Source: Alphaproteobacteria bacterium (GTDB lineage Bacteria; Pseudomonadota; Alphaproteobacteria; RF32; CAG-239). Taken from it: DNA of 53,993 bases. A program made the translations under genes and the position numbers. Each line of letters starts with the position of its first letter. The stretch's first letter is position 1. The notes under the pieces were generated by a model. That model saw only the letters and a program-made list of their open reading frames with translations, did not search any database and was not told the origin of the DNA. The DNA lies in the NCBI GenBank assembly GCA_017479985.1, contig JAFVBL010000007.1:1-53993 (forward strand), read 5' to 3'. Positions 25,139 to 33,383 of the stretch are shown here, one piece after another.

Positions 25139-26290
25139 ATGGCGGAAAATAATCAAAAACCGGTAGTGTTGCAAGTTTTACCGGAATTAAATCAGGGCGG
25201 CGTTGAACTCGGAACGATTGAAATTGCGTCCGAATTGCAGAAGCGAGGTATTGAAAATTATGTTGCGTCAGAAGGCGGACGTATGCAATATCAACTTGAG
25301 CGTATGAAAGTTAAACACTTTACACTGCCGCTTAAGACCAAAAATATTTTTAAAATGTTGGTAAATGCCAAAAAGCTCGAAAAAATCATTAAAGAAAACG
25401 GTGTGACGATTGTGCACGCGCGTTCTCGCGCACCGGCGTGGAGTGCATACTGGGCGGCAAAGCGTTGCGGTGTGCATTTTGTAACCACGTTTCACGGCAC
25501 ATACGGTTTGGGACCGCACGGCATTAAAAAGTTCTATAACCGCGTAATGACGTACGGCGAGCGCGTGATTGCCATTTCTAACCATATTAAAGAGCATATT
25601 ATCAAGAATTACGGCACGGATGCGAATAAAATCCGGCTGATTGCGCGGTGTGTCAATATGGATAATTTTAATGTTGAACATATGACGGCGGAACGAATTA
25701 TTAAGTTTTTGGAGGATAATCATCTGCCGGAAGATAAACCTTTGGTGACGCTGATTGGACGCCTGACAAACTGGAAAGGGCAAAAGTTGCTTATTGAGGC
25801 GTTGAACAAAATCAAAGATGATACCGATTTTTATTGCTTGTTAATCGGTGATGACCAAGGGCGTGTCAAATATACCGAAGAATTGCACGCGCTTATTGAA
25901 AAATACGGTATGAACGATCGATTCGCTTTTATTAAGCACACTCTTGATGTGCCGGCGGCAATGATGGTATCCGATGTTGTGCTTTCCGCCTCCATTGAAC
26001 CGGAAGCTTTCGGTCGCATTGCGATTGAAGGACAGGCAATGGGGCGCGTGGTGATTGCATCAAATATCGGCGGTTCGGTTGAAACAGTGATTGACGGCGT
26101 GACCGGTAGGCTGTTTGAAAGCGAAAATGCCGATAGTTTGGCGGCTGCGTTGAGGTGGGGATTGTCGCTTTCAACCGAGGAAAGAGAAAAAATCGGTGCG
26201 GCGGCAATAAAAAATGTAAAAGAACATTTTACAAAACAAATTATGTGTGATAAAACAATTAAGGTTTATGAAGAACTCATAAATCAATAA
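25139..26290 (+). CDS. Family 4 (group 1) glycosyltransferase
   Basis: A 383-residue GT-B enzyme. VLQVLPELNQGGVELGTI at the N-terminus is the acceptor-side loop; the C-terminal half carries LVTLIGRLTNWKGQKLLIEAL, VVLSASIEPEAFGRIAIEG (E286 to E295, the E-x7-E motif) and GGSVETVIDGVTG. ATG 25139 has AGAGGG upstream. It probably extends the same surface glycan made by the two preceding genes. It precedes thrS by 30 bp. Confidence 0.9.
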   Translation: MAENNQKPVVLQVLPELNQGGVELGTIEIASELQKRGIENYVASEGGRMQYQLERMKVKHFTLPLKTKNIFKMLVNAKKLEKIIKENGVTIVHARSRAPAWSAYWAAKRCGVHFVTTFHGTYGLGPHGIKKFYNRVMTYGERVIAISNHIKEHIIKNYGTDANKIRLIARCVNMDNFNVEHMTAERIIKFLEDNHLPEDKPLVTLIGRLTNWKGQKLLIEALNKIKDDTDFYCLLIGDDQGRVKYTEELHALIEKYGMNDRFAFIKHTLDVPAAMMVSDVVLSASIEPEAFGRIAIEGQAMGRVVIASNIGGSVETVIDGVTGRLFESENADSLAAALRWGLSLSTEEREKIGAAAIKNVKEHFTKQIMCDKTIKVYEELINQ

Positions 26291-26320
26291 CAGAAAACAA
26301 ATAGTGAAAAGGTAGATAAA

Positions 26321-28252
26321 ATGGTAAAAATCAAATTGCCTGACGGCAGTGTCTTAGAAGAAAAAGACGGGGTTTCCGGTTTGGAAATCGCGCAAAAAAT
26401 CAGTCCGGGCTTAGCGAAAGCAGCTTTGGCAGTCAAAATTGATGATAAATTACAAGATTTAACAACACCGATAACTACCGATTCCACACTCACTATTATC
26501 ACCGCCAAAGATAAGGACGGTTTACACATTTTACGACATTCTTGCGCACACATTATGGCTGAGGCCGTGCAGGAAATCTGGCCGGATACGCAGGTAACCA
26601 TCGGTCCGGCAATCGAAAACGGGTTTTATTATGATTTTGCCCGCAAAGAACCGTTTACGACCGATGATTTTGTAAAAATCGAAGAAAAAATGCACGAAAT
26701 TGTCAAGCGCGATGAGAAAATCGAACGTATTGTGATGCCGCGCAACGAAGCGATTAAGTTCTTTAAAGATAAAGGCGAACATTATAAAGTTGAAATCATC
26801 GAGGATTTACCGGAAGATGAAATTATTACTCTGTATCGTCAGGGTAATTACACTGATTTGTGCCGCGGTCCGCACGTTCCGTCCACGGCAAAAGTCGGCG
26901 ATGCGTTTAAGTTGATGAAAGTGGCAGGCGCGTATTGGCGCGGTGATTCCAACAACGAAATGTTGCAACGTCTGTATGCTACCGCGTGGGCAAACAAAAA
27001 GGATTTGGATGCTTATATCACAATGATGGAAGAAGCCGCTAAACGTGACCATCGTAAGCTCGGCAAGGAAATGGATTTATTCCACTTTGAACCGGAATAT
27101 GCACCGGGGGCAGTGTTCTGGCACGACAAAGGATTCCGTGTTTATCGTAAACTGATAGAATATATGCGCAACCGCCAAGAACATAACGGATATATTGAAA
27201 TTGAAACGCCGCGTGTTATGAATCGCGTTTTGTGGGAAACATCAGGTCACTGGGATAAGTACGGTGCGCATAACTATTCCGGAGAAATGGAAGACGGCAG
27301 TATGTTTTGCGTCAAACCGATGAACTGTCCGGGCGGCTTGCTCGTTTATAAGCAAGGTATCAAATCTTATCGTGACTTACCGCTCAGAATGGCGGAATTC
27401 GGCAAGGTTAATCGTTATGAAGCATCGGGCGCACTGATGGGATTGATGCGTGTGCGCGAGTTTACGCAAGACGATGCACACATTTTCTGCACACCGGAAC
27501 AGATGGAAGAAGAGTGCATCAGCACGATGAAACTGATTTTCGATATTTATAAAGATTTCGGTTTCGACAGTGTGAAAATTTATCTTTCGACACGTCCGGA
27601 CAGTATTTATCGTATCGGCAGTGACGAGATATGGGATTTATGCGAAAATTCGTTGGCGCACGCGCTCGAAAAACACGGTTATGCGTATGAAATCAATCCT
27701 GGAGAAGGGGCTTTCTACGGTCCGAAACTCGAATTTATTTTGAAAGATGCTATCGGCCGCGAATGGCAGTGCGGTACGATTCAGGTTGATATGAACTTGC
27801 CGGAACGCTTTGATATTTCTTATATCGGCGAAGATGGAGAAAAGCATCGTCCGGTAATGTTACACCGCGCATTGTTCGGTTCAATCGAACGTTTCTTGGG
27901 TATTCTGATTGAACATCACGCCGGTAAATTGCCGCTGTGGCTGTCGCCGTTGCCGGTGGTGATTGCACCGATTGTCAGTGAATTTGACGGTTATGCCGAA
28001 GATGTGAAAGCTGCGCTTGATAAAGTCGGAATCAGAGCAGAAACCGATTTACGCAATGAAAAAATCAACTACAAAGTGCGTGAACACTCACTTGCCAAAG
28101 TACCGGTAATTGTTGTTGTCGGCGCAAAAGAAAAGGAAAATCGCAGCGTGACGATTCGCCGTTTGGGCAGCGAAAAGCAGGAGACAATGACGCTTGATGC
28201 GTTTGTAAAACAAATGCAGGCCGAATCGCAAATGCCGCATCGCTTTGAATAA
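26321..28252 (+). CDS. thrS: Threonine-tRNA ligase
   Basis: It charges tRNA(Thr). The 643-residue protein has an N-terminal TGS domain (1-62), the editing domain (HSCAHIMAEAVQ, then YTDLCRGPHVP), the class II catalytic core with zinc ligands Cys (FCVKPMNCPGG, about 338), His (DDAHIFC, about 387) and His (LHRALFG, about 514), and a C-terminal anticodon-binding domain. The length matches bacterial ThrS. AAAGGTAG lies upstream of ATG 26321. It ends at a terminator at 28268. Confidence 0.96.
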   Translation: MVKIKLPDGSVLEEKDGVSGLEIAQKISPGLAKAALAVKIDDKLQDLTTPITTDSTLTIITAKDKDGLHILRHSCAHIMAEAVQEIWPDTQVTIGPAIENGFYYDFARKEPFTTDDFVKIEEKMHEIVKRDEKIERIVMPRNEAIKFFKDKGEHYKVEIIEDLPEDEIITLYRQGNYTDLCRGPHVPSTAKVGDAFKLMKVAGAYWRGDSNNEMLQRLYATAWANKKDLDAYITMMEEAAKRDHRKLGKEMDLFHFEPEYAPGAVFWHDKGFRVYRKLIEYMRNRQEHNGYIEIETPRVMNRVLWETSGHWDKYGAHNYSGEMEDGSMFCVKPMNCPGGLLVYKQGIKSYRDLPLRMAEFGKVNRYEASGALMGLMRVREFTQDDAHIFCTPEQMEEECISTMKLIFDIYKDFGFDSVKIYLSTRPDSIYRIGSDEIWDLCENSLAHALEKHGYAYEINPGEGAFYGPKLEFILKDAIGREWQCGTIQVDMNLPERFDISYIGEDGEKHRPVMLHRALFGSIERFLGILIEHHAGKLPLWLSPLPVVIAPIVSEFDGYAEDVKAALDKVGIRAETDLRNEKINYKVREHSLAKVPVIVVVGAKEKENRSVTIRRLGSEKQETMTLDAFVKQMQAESQMPHRFE

Positions 28253-28267
28253 GATGCCAAATTAAAT

Positions 28268-28304
28268 AAAACGGCCCGTTTGAAGAAGACGGGTCGTTTT
28301 GTTT
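28268..28304 (+). terminator. Rho-independent terminator
   Basis: AAAACGGCCCGT and ACGGGTCGTTTT form a 12-bp stem with one G-U pair and end in TTTTGTTT. It closes thrS and also faces the convergent chpT gene. Confidence 0.85.
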
Positions 28305-28324
28305 GCAAGGGTTCAAAAGTAAAT

Positions 28325-28930
28325 TCAGCCGATAATAAATGTGATTTCTTGCGCCGAAATGGTGAGTTGCATCGGCACATTGCTGCCCAATACATTTTGC
28401 AAATATAACAGCTGTGCGTATTGAGAAAGGTTATCTTTCGGCTTTTGATTCTGCAAAATCATCTGATATCCGTTAAGTTCACCTTCATTGAATTTAAAAT
28501 CTGTCACGGCGTGAACGGTTACATTGTTTTTGTTTATATCCAAACTGACGGTTCCGCCGCGAATATACACATCGGCAACAATCATCACACACAGACAGAC
28601 GAGTTTGGAAAGTTGCGGCGAGATTCCGTGTAATTCAAGATGTATCGTATGACCGCGTGTTCCGACCGTTGCCACATAATCGGCACAAAGTTTACAGAGT
28701 TCGTCATTATCCGCCGCACGTGTTTCCAAGCCGAAAGCGACTCGAAAGAATTTTTGCCGTGCATTTAATAAAAACGAAACATCGTCTAAAAGATTTTTGG
28801 TTTCTTTATCCAGAGTTCCGTCCGGTTCAACAAAGCTCAACACATTTTTGAAAGTGCCGATATTACCGATTAAATCGTGGCAAGTACGGGTTGCGACAAT
28901 TTCTGCCAATTCCGTTGTGCTCAAATTCAT
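28325..28930 (-). CDS. chpT: ChpT-like histidine phosphotransferase
   Basis: ChpT relays phosphate from the hybrid kinase CckA to the cell-cycle regulators CtrA and CpdR in Alphaproteobacteria. The 201-residue protein has the phosphoacceptor helix motif TCHDLIGNIG with H18, then a second helix and a degenerate ATPase-like C-terminal domain, as in the HPTransfase family. ATG 28930 has a good GGAG site. It is 9 bp after the secreted-protein gene upstream, so they are co-transcribed. A TTAA-N7-TTAA (CtrA-type) site lies before that operon. Confidence 0.86.
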   Translation of the reverse strand: MNLSTTELAEIVATRTCHDLIGNIGTFKNVLSFVEPDGTLDKETKNLLDDVSFLLNARQKFFRVAFGLETRAADNDELCKLCADYVATVGTRGHTIHLELHGISPQLSKLVCLCVMIVADVYIRGGTVSLDINKNNVTVHAVTDFKFNEGELNGYQMILQNQKPKDNLSQYAQLLYLQNVLGSNVPMQLTISAQEITFIIG

Positions 28931-28939
28931 TATAAACTC

Positions 28940-29830
28940 CTAAAATGTGTACGTTGCCGTGTTCATAAATTTCTGGTCTTCACGCGCCATTCGTGAATAA
29001 TCAAGTTCCAAAAGCATCGGATCATGCAAAATCAGACGTCCTGTCGCCGCTTGCAAACTCGGTTTATTTTCACCCAATCCCCAAGTTACACGGTCCGGAT
29101 TATCGGGCTTTCCGTATTTTTGATTGATTTTCTTCCAAAAGTCAAAAATTTTCAGATTGCGCAAATATTCGACCTTTGGACCGTTTCCTTTAATATTTGC
29201 AGCTTCGGTTTGATACATTACACGATACACTTTATTGCCGGTAAAATTGCTGGTCAGAAACACATCAATGTTTTCTTTGGTTTGAAAATTGCTGAAGGAA
29301 ATATGCTGCACATACTGATAATTATTTTTTTGTGCGAGTCTGACCACGCAGCCTGCCGTGCGTTCATAGCCGACAATTCCTTTGTTACGGCACTGTTCAT
29401 CATAACGCCAGCGAATAAAATTCGGAATTTCTAACTGCGCAGACGTTTTGCGATAACCGCGTTTTTGCATTGCTTCCGTAACCTGAGCCAAATCCATACG
29501 CAGCATAATTCCGGAAATATCAAAAACAGATGCATTTGAACGCTTTATTTGCGTTGCGGCATTTTCTTCTTTTTTATTAAATGCCTGAGAACCTTTTTCG
29601 CGTACCTTATCCAATAAATTGCCTGCCCACGTACCGGCGCGTTCGGCTGCAGTTTCGGATTTGTTTTCCTGCGTGGTCGGGGTATCTTTCTGAATATAAT
29701 CGGTCAGCGAAGATTCGTTGTTTGCAAGCGGGGCGGATTTATCTTCTGCGGCGGATACGGAAATTTCCGCAACTGCAAATATTCCGGATACAATTCCCAA
29801 CAAAGCATATTTATTTATTTTCAAACTCAT
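28940..29830 (-). CDS. Secreted protein of unknown function upstream of chpT
   Basis: The start is ATG 29830 (a TTG one codon upstream is less likely), with CGGAAAAT before it. Residues 1-27 are a signal peptide (IFAVAEISVSAAED). A low-complexity acidic/Thr-rich stretch (30-70) and a short basic helix follow; the last 190 residues look globular, beginning VFDISGIMLRMDLAQVTEAMQKRGY and with two cysteines (CRNKG, GCVVRL). The pattern of a short 'MDLAQ...MQKRGYR' helix resembles secreted alphaproteobacterial proteins of unknown role. No function is assigned. Confidence 0.75.
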   Translation of the reverse strand: MSLKINKYALLGIVSGIFAVAEISVSAAEDKSAPLANNESSLTDYIQKDTPTTQENKSETAAERAGTWAGNLLDKVREKGSQAFNKKEENAATQIKRSNASVFDISGIMLRMDLAQVTEAMQKRGYRKTSAQLEIPNFIRWRYDEQCRNKGIVGYERTAGCVVRLAQKNNYQYVQHISFSNFQTKENIDVFLTSNFTGNKVYRVMYQTEAANIKGNGPKVEYLRNLKIFDFWKKINQKYGKPDNPDRVTWGLGENKPSLQAATGRLILHDPMLLELDYSRMAREDQKFMNTATYTF

Positions 29831-29877
29831 CAAATTTTCCGTTTTGTCTTATATACTTACAGATTACGCTATTTGAT

Positions 29878-29892
29878 TTAAAAAAGATTTAA
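29878..29892. promoter_or_regulatory. TTAA-N7-TTAA site, possible CtrA box
   Basis: TTAA (29878-29881) and TTAA (29889-29892) are separated by exactly 7 bases in the divergent gap before the chpT operon and trmFO. This matches the spacing of the CtrA consensus, but the DNA is AT-rich and chance matches occur. Confidence 0.4.
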
Positions 29893-29954
29893 TTTTGTTG
29901 TTTACAAGTACGGAAAAAACAAATAAATTATTGCTGACAACAACAGAGGTCACA

Positions 29955-31301
29955 ATGGAAAAAATATTACATATCATCGGAGCGGGATTGGCCGGCGCGG
30001 AAGCAGCTTGGCAAGCGGCCGAACGCGGCATACAGGTAAAATTGTTTGAGATGAAACCGCAGCATTTTTCACCGGCGCATAAAAATGCGAATTTTGCTGA
30101 ATTGGTGTGTTCCAATTCGTTGCGTTCCGATGATTTTGAGCATAATGCCGTCGGTTTGATGCACGAAGAAATGCGGCGTTTCGGCTCTCTGATTATGCAA
30201 ATGGCAGATACGACAAAAGTACCGGCGGGCGGTGCATTGGCTGTAGACAGAGACGGATTTTCCGCCGCCGTCACCGCAGCATTGCGGCAGCACCCGAATA
30301 TAGAAATTATCTCCGGCGAAATTACCGCTTTCCCGAACCTTGAGGCGCCGCTGACAATTATTGCCACCGGACCTCTGACAAGCAGTGCGTTTATTGAGCA
30401 GATTCTGCAAAAAATAAATCGGCAATCTCTTTCTTTTTATGATGCAATTGCTCCGGTTGTTTATAAAGAAAGTATCAATTTTGAAAAAGCGTGGTATCAG
30501 TCGCGTTATGATAAAGGCGATAAGTTCGATTACATTAACTGTCCGATGAATAAAGAGGAATACTATGCATTTGTCGAAGCATTGACGACAGCGGAAAAAA
30601 TGCCGTTTCACGATTTTGAAGAACCGAATTATTTTGACGGTTGTCTGCCGATTGAGGTTATGGTCGAGCGGGGGCGCGACACCTTGCTGTTCGGACCGAT
30701 GAAACCGGTGGGTCTGACCAATCCGCACAGCAATGAAAAACCTTATGCCGTGGTGCAATTACGGCAGGATAACAAAGAGGATACCTTGCGCAATATTGTC
30801 GGGTTTCAAACCAAACTGAAATATGGTGAGCAGGAGCGTATTTTCCGTATGATTCCGGGGTTGGAAAATGCCGAATTTGCCCGTCTGGGAGGGATTCATA
30901 AAAACACATTTATAAACAGTCCGGTTTTGCTTGATGCGTTTTTGCGGCTCAAATCTCAGCCGAACATTATGTTTGCCGGTCAAATCAGCGGTTGCGAGGG
31001 ATATGTCGAAAGTGCAAATGTCGGAATGGTTGCCGGCTACTTTGCCGCTTGTTTGCTGAATGATAAGTTGCCGATTGTTCCGCCGCCGACAACGGCAACC
31101 GGTGCAATGCAGATGCATTTGCACGATACAACCGCAGACTATCAGCCGATGAACATAAACTTCGGACTGTTTCCGACAATTCAAGGTGAAAAAACGGCAA
31201 ACGGAAAATTCCGCAAAATCAAGGGAGCCGACCGTAAAGAAGCATATTGCCGCCGTGCGTTGGAAGATTTTGCAAAATGGCGGGAAACGACCAATGTTTG
31301 A
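29955..31301 (+). CDS. trmFO: Folate/FAD-dependent tRNA (m5U54) methyltransferase TrmFO
   Basis: TrmFO forms 5-methyluridine at position 54 of tRNA using methylenetetrahydrofolate and FADH2. ATG 29955 has AGAGGT upstream; an earlier ATG at 29895 lacks support. The 448-residue protein has the dinucleotide-binding GAGLAGAEAAW (9-19), the family block NFAELVCSNSLRSDDFEHNA and the C-terminal ANVGMVAGYFAACLL. The stop overlaps the next gene's start. Confidence 0.95.
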   Translation: MEKILHIIGAGLAGAEAAWQAAERGIQVKLFEMKPQHFSPAHKNANFAELVCSNSLRSDDFEHNAVGLMHEEMRRFGSLIMQMADTTKVPAGGALAVDRDGFSAAVTAALRQHPNIEIISGEITAFPNLEAPLTIIATGPLTSSAFIEQILQKINRQSLSFYDAIAPVVYKESINFEKAWYQSRYDKGDKFDYINCPMNKEEYYAFVEALTTAEKMPFHDFEEPNYFDGCLPIEVMVERGRDTLLFGPMKPVGLTNPHSNEKPYAVVQLRQDNKEDTLRNIVGFQTKLKYGEQERIFRMIPGLENAEFARLGGIHKNTFINSPVLLDAFLRLKSQPNIMFAGQISGCEGYVESANVGMVAGYFAACLLNDKLPIVPPPTTATGAMQMHLHDTTADYQPMNINFGLFPTIQGEKTANGKFRKIKGADRKEAYCRRALEDFAKWRETTNV

Positions 31302-32013
31302 AGATTTGCAAGTTTTGTTGAAACCGCAGCATCATCGGCTTTGGATTGATTATTGCAGCTATTTGAATATGGGGTGGCAGCGTTTTGCCGGCAATCGTTT
31401 TGATATGCAGGAAAAATTCACACAATTACGCTTATTGGAAAATGCGATTCGCCGCGATTTTCCGGTGTCTGAAAATTTGTTGGCACGATTGCAAAAACAG
31501 TTTGTTGCCGAAAATTTATCCTTATATTTATTGCTTGAACCGCTTTCATCGTGGCGTTATTTGGCTTCGGGCAAGGCACCGGATTCCGATGCGGCAATAT
31601 CGGAAATTGTTCAGCGTGCGGTTTCTCCGGCAGCGCGTTTGTTGATGGTATTGAATGACGAGAATCCGAGTACTTATCTGCCGATGACTTCGTGGTTGAC
31701 GGCAATGTTTCTGAAACAAGCAGTCACAGATAAGTCATCTTTGCTGAAAAATATGAAACGCACACCGAAACAATGGGGACGCAAATTTGACGGGTTGTTG
31801 AAAAATGCTTTTGTTTTACTCGGTATTGTACATTCCACACGCCTCAAATTTCGGATTGCGATGCTCCTGAATACAATGCGCTTAAGTGTGCGTAATATGC
31901 AAAATAATAAACAGGTGAAAACAGATTTTCTTGACCGAATAAAGATTTTTTTGTATAGTATCTACCAATTTATCACGATACGAAAGCGTAGCACAACAAA
32001 AAAAGGGATATAA
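31294..32013 (+). CDS. Unknown protein, 239 aa, coupled to trmFO
   Basis: ATG 31294 lies inside the last codons of trmFO (8-bp overlap), so translation is coupled; an upstream in-frame ATG at 31186 inside trmFO is rejected. The product is helix-rich with no signal peptide. It might be a diverged squalene/phytoene-synthase-like protein given the next gene, but no aspartate-rich motif is visible. The last 60 residues are basic. Function is unknown. Confidence 0.65.
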   Translation: MFEDLQVLLKPQHHRLWIDYCSYLNMGWQRFAGNRFDMQEKFTQLRLLENAIRRDFPVSENLLARLQKQFVAENLSLYLLLEPLSSWRYLASGKAPDSDAAISEIVQRAVSPAARLLMVLNDENPSTYLPMTSWLTAMFLKQAVTDKSSLLKNMKRTPKQWGRKFDGLLKNAFVLLGIVHSTRLKFRIAMLLNTMRLSVRNMQNNKQVKTDFLDRIKIFLYSIYQFITIRKRSTTKKGI

Positions 32014-32844
32014 ATGCACTCACTCGGAGATTTTGTCAGACACTCTCAACCGTCACTTTTTTGGTGTACGCGCGGGTTGCCGCGTGCCGGTCGGGAAGCA
32101 ATATATACCGTATTTGCTTTTTGCCGGCATTTGGACACCGTTGTGCGCTCGGCAGCAACCGCAGGGGAAAAGGTGGAGTTTCTGAACTCGTGGCGTGAGG
32201 AAATCGACAATATTTACGATAAAAAAATTCCGGCAACCAATATCGGTCGCAAGATTTATAAAAATTGTATCCGCTTTGATTTGCCGAAAGCAATGTGGTT
32301 GCAGATTTTAGACAGCGCTTTTTCAGATGCGGAAAAACCAGTCGTGGCACCGGATTCGGAGATGTTTGAAAAATATCTGACCGGTATGGCGGTTGTGCCG
32401 ATGCATTTGGCGCTGATGATTCTGACGCCGGAGCATCCGCGCGCTAATCAGGAACTGGCTAAAAATCTCGGTCGCGCCGTGTTTACAACTTTTATTCTGC
32501 GCGATATAAAAAGTGATGCCAAGCGCGGCAGGATATATTTGCCTGCCGAAATTTTGCGGGAAAATCACGTACAAATCGGAACGCCTCAAGAAATACTTGA
32601 AGATAAAAATCTGATTTATGCCCGTGCCGCCTTGGCTGAAACGACAGCCGGACACTATAAAAAAGCCGAACGCCTGCTCGGCAAAATGAATAAATCGGCA
32701 ACCAGACCGTTGCGCCTGATTATGAATATTGCGCGCAGCCTGTTTGATGAAATGAATACGCGCGGATGGGAGATTATTTCACCGAAACCGCGATTGGGAC
32801 TGCGTCGCCGTTTGAGTATTTTATACAAGACATTGTTTAAATAA
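32014..32844 (+). CDS. Squalene/phytoene synthase family protein
   Basis: The all-helical trans-isoprenyl diphosphate synthase fold condenses two prenyl diphosphates head to head. The 276-residue protein shows FWCTRGLPRAGREAIYTVFAFCRHLD early and RDIKSDAKRGRIYLP later. In the first metal motif only the first aspartate of the D-x3-D pattern survives (LDTVVR); the second motif (DIKSD) is intact. It follows the preceding gene with no gap. It could be a divergent terpene enzyme or an assembly factor of the NDUFAF6 type. Confidence 0.75.
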   Translation: MHSLGDFVRHSQPSLFWCTRGLPRAGREAIYTVFAFCRHLDTVVRSAATAGEKVEFLNSWREEIDNIYDKKIPATNIGRKIYKNCIRFDLPKAMWLQILDSAFSDAEKPVVAPDSEMFEKYLTGMAVVPMHLALMILTPEHPRANQELAKNLGRAVFTTFILRDIKSDAKRGRIYLPAEILRENHVQIGTPQEILEDKNLIYARAALAETTAGHYKKAERLLGKMNKSATRPLRLIMNIARSLFDEMNTRGWEIISPKPRLGLRRRLSILYKTLFK

Positions 32845-32903
32845 TGTTCTGTAAATACAGTTACTGTCTTTTCGAAATTTATAAAGTTAAGAGGTCGTTT
32901 TTG

Positions 32904-32949
32904 AAAAATAAAAAAGCGACTCGGAGCATTTTTCGGCTCGGGGTCGCTT
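32904..32949 (-). terminator. Rho-independent terminator for a minus-strand transcript
   Basis: AAGCGACTCGGAGC and GCTCGGGGTCGCTT form a 14-position stem (one mismatch, one G-U). The A-rich tract on its left becomes TTTTTTATTTTT on the minus strand, so it ends a transcript arriving from about 33200. Confidence 0.75.
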
Positions 32950-33038
32950 AATAAAACAGAGAATTAAATCCGTCACGCGGGGTAAATCAACCCAAGCGAT
33001 TATTCGGATTCTACGAACAACTCGGAAAGGAGAATATT

Positions 33039-33113
33039 ATGGGAACAATTCAGATATCCAATCCGTTATGCCCACCCTTGCGATGTTTTTTATACATATC
33101 GCGAGTGCGCTGA
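33039..33113 (+). CDS. Possible 24-residue small protein opposite the minus-strand small gene
   Basis: ATG 33039 has a strong AAAGGAG 5 nt upstream and opens a 24-codon frame ending in TGA (peptide MGTIQISNPLCPPLRCFLY...). It overlaps the minus-strand frame at 33050-33196. At most one of the two is likely to be a real gene. The stretch 32845-33383 otherwise holds only the terminator, this pair and a minus promoter. Confidence 0.25.
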   Translation: MGTIQISNPLCPPLRCFLYISRVR

Positions 33114-33196
33114 TATTCAGTTTGCACGCGATTCTTTTTGTGCTCTCCTTTTTGCTTTTTTGCATTTTTGGAGAAACTCTTTGTTTTGTTTGCCAT
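33050..33196 (-). CDS. Possible small, very basic protein, 48 aa
   Basis: The minus-strand frame begins ATG 33196 and encodes a Lys/Arg/His-rich 48-residue peptide (MANKTKSFSKNAKKQKGEH...). It is preceded by TTGAAT, 17 bp, TATATT on the same strand and followed by the terminator at 32904, so a transcript of about 300 nt is plausible. There is no obvious Shine-Dalgarno. The composition suggests nucleic-acid or ribosome binding, which is a guess. Confidence 0.35.
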   Translation of the reverse strand: MANKTKSFSKNAKKQKGEHKKNRVQTEYQRTRDMYKKHRKGGHNGLDI

Positions 33197-33222
33197 AATT
33201 AAAATGGATTAAAACGGTTAAT

Positions 33223-33251
33223 AATATATGTTGACGAACACAAATATTCAA
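33223..33251 (-). promoter_or_regulatory. Candidate minus-strand promoter
   Basis: TTGAAT (33251-33246) and TATATT (33228-33223) with a 17-bp spacer on the minus strand, about 27 bp before the small basic frame. Confidence 0.45.
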
Positions 33252-33383
33252 AATTGGATTTCTGTGTAACACGCAAAAATTGCTTTGTCAAGCTTGATGT
33301 CGAATATTTTTAAATATTTTTTATTCTGTGATTTACTTTTCAAATTTATGCCGTATAATAAAGCGAAAAATTAAAGGATACGT

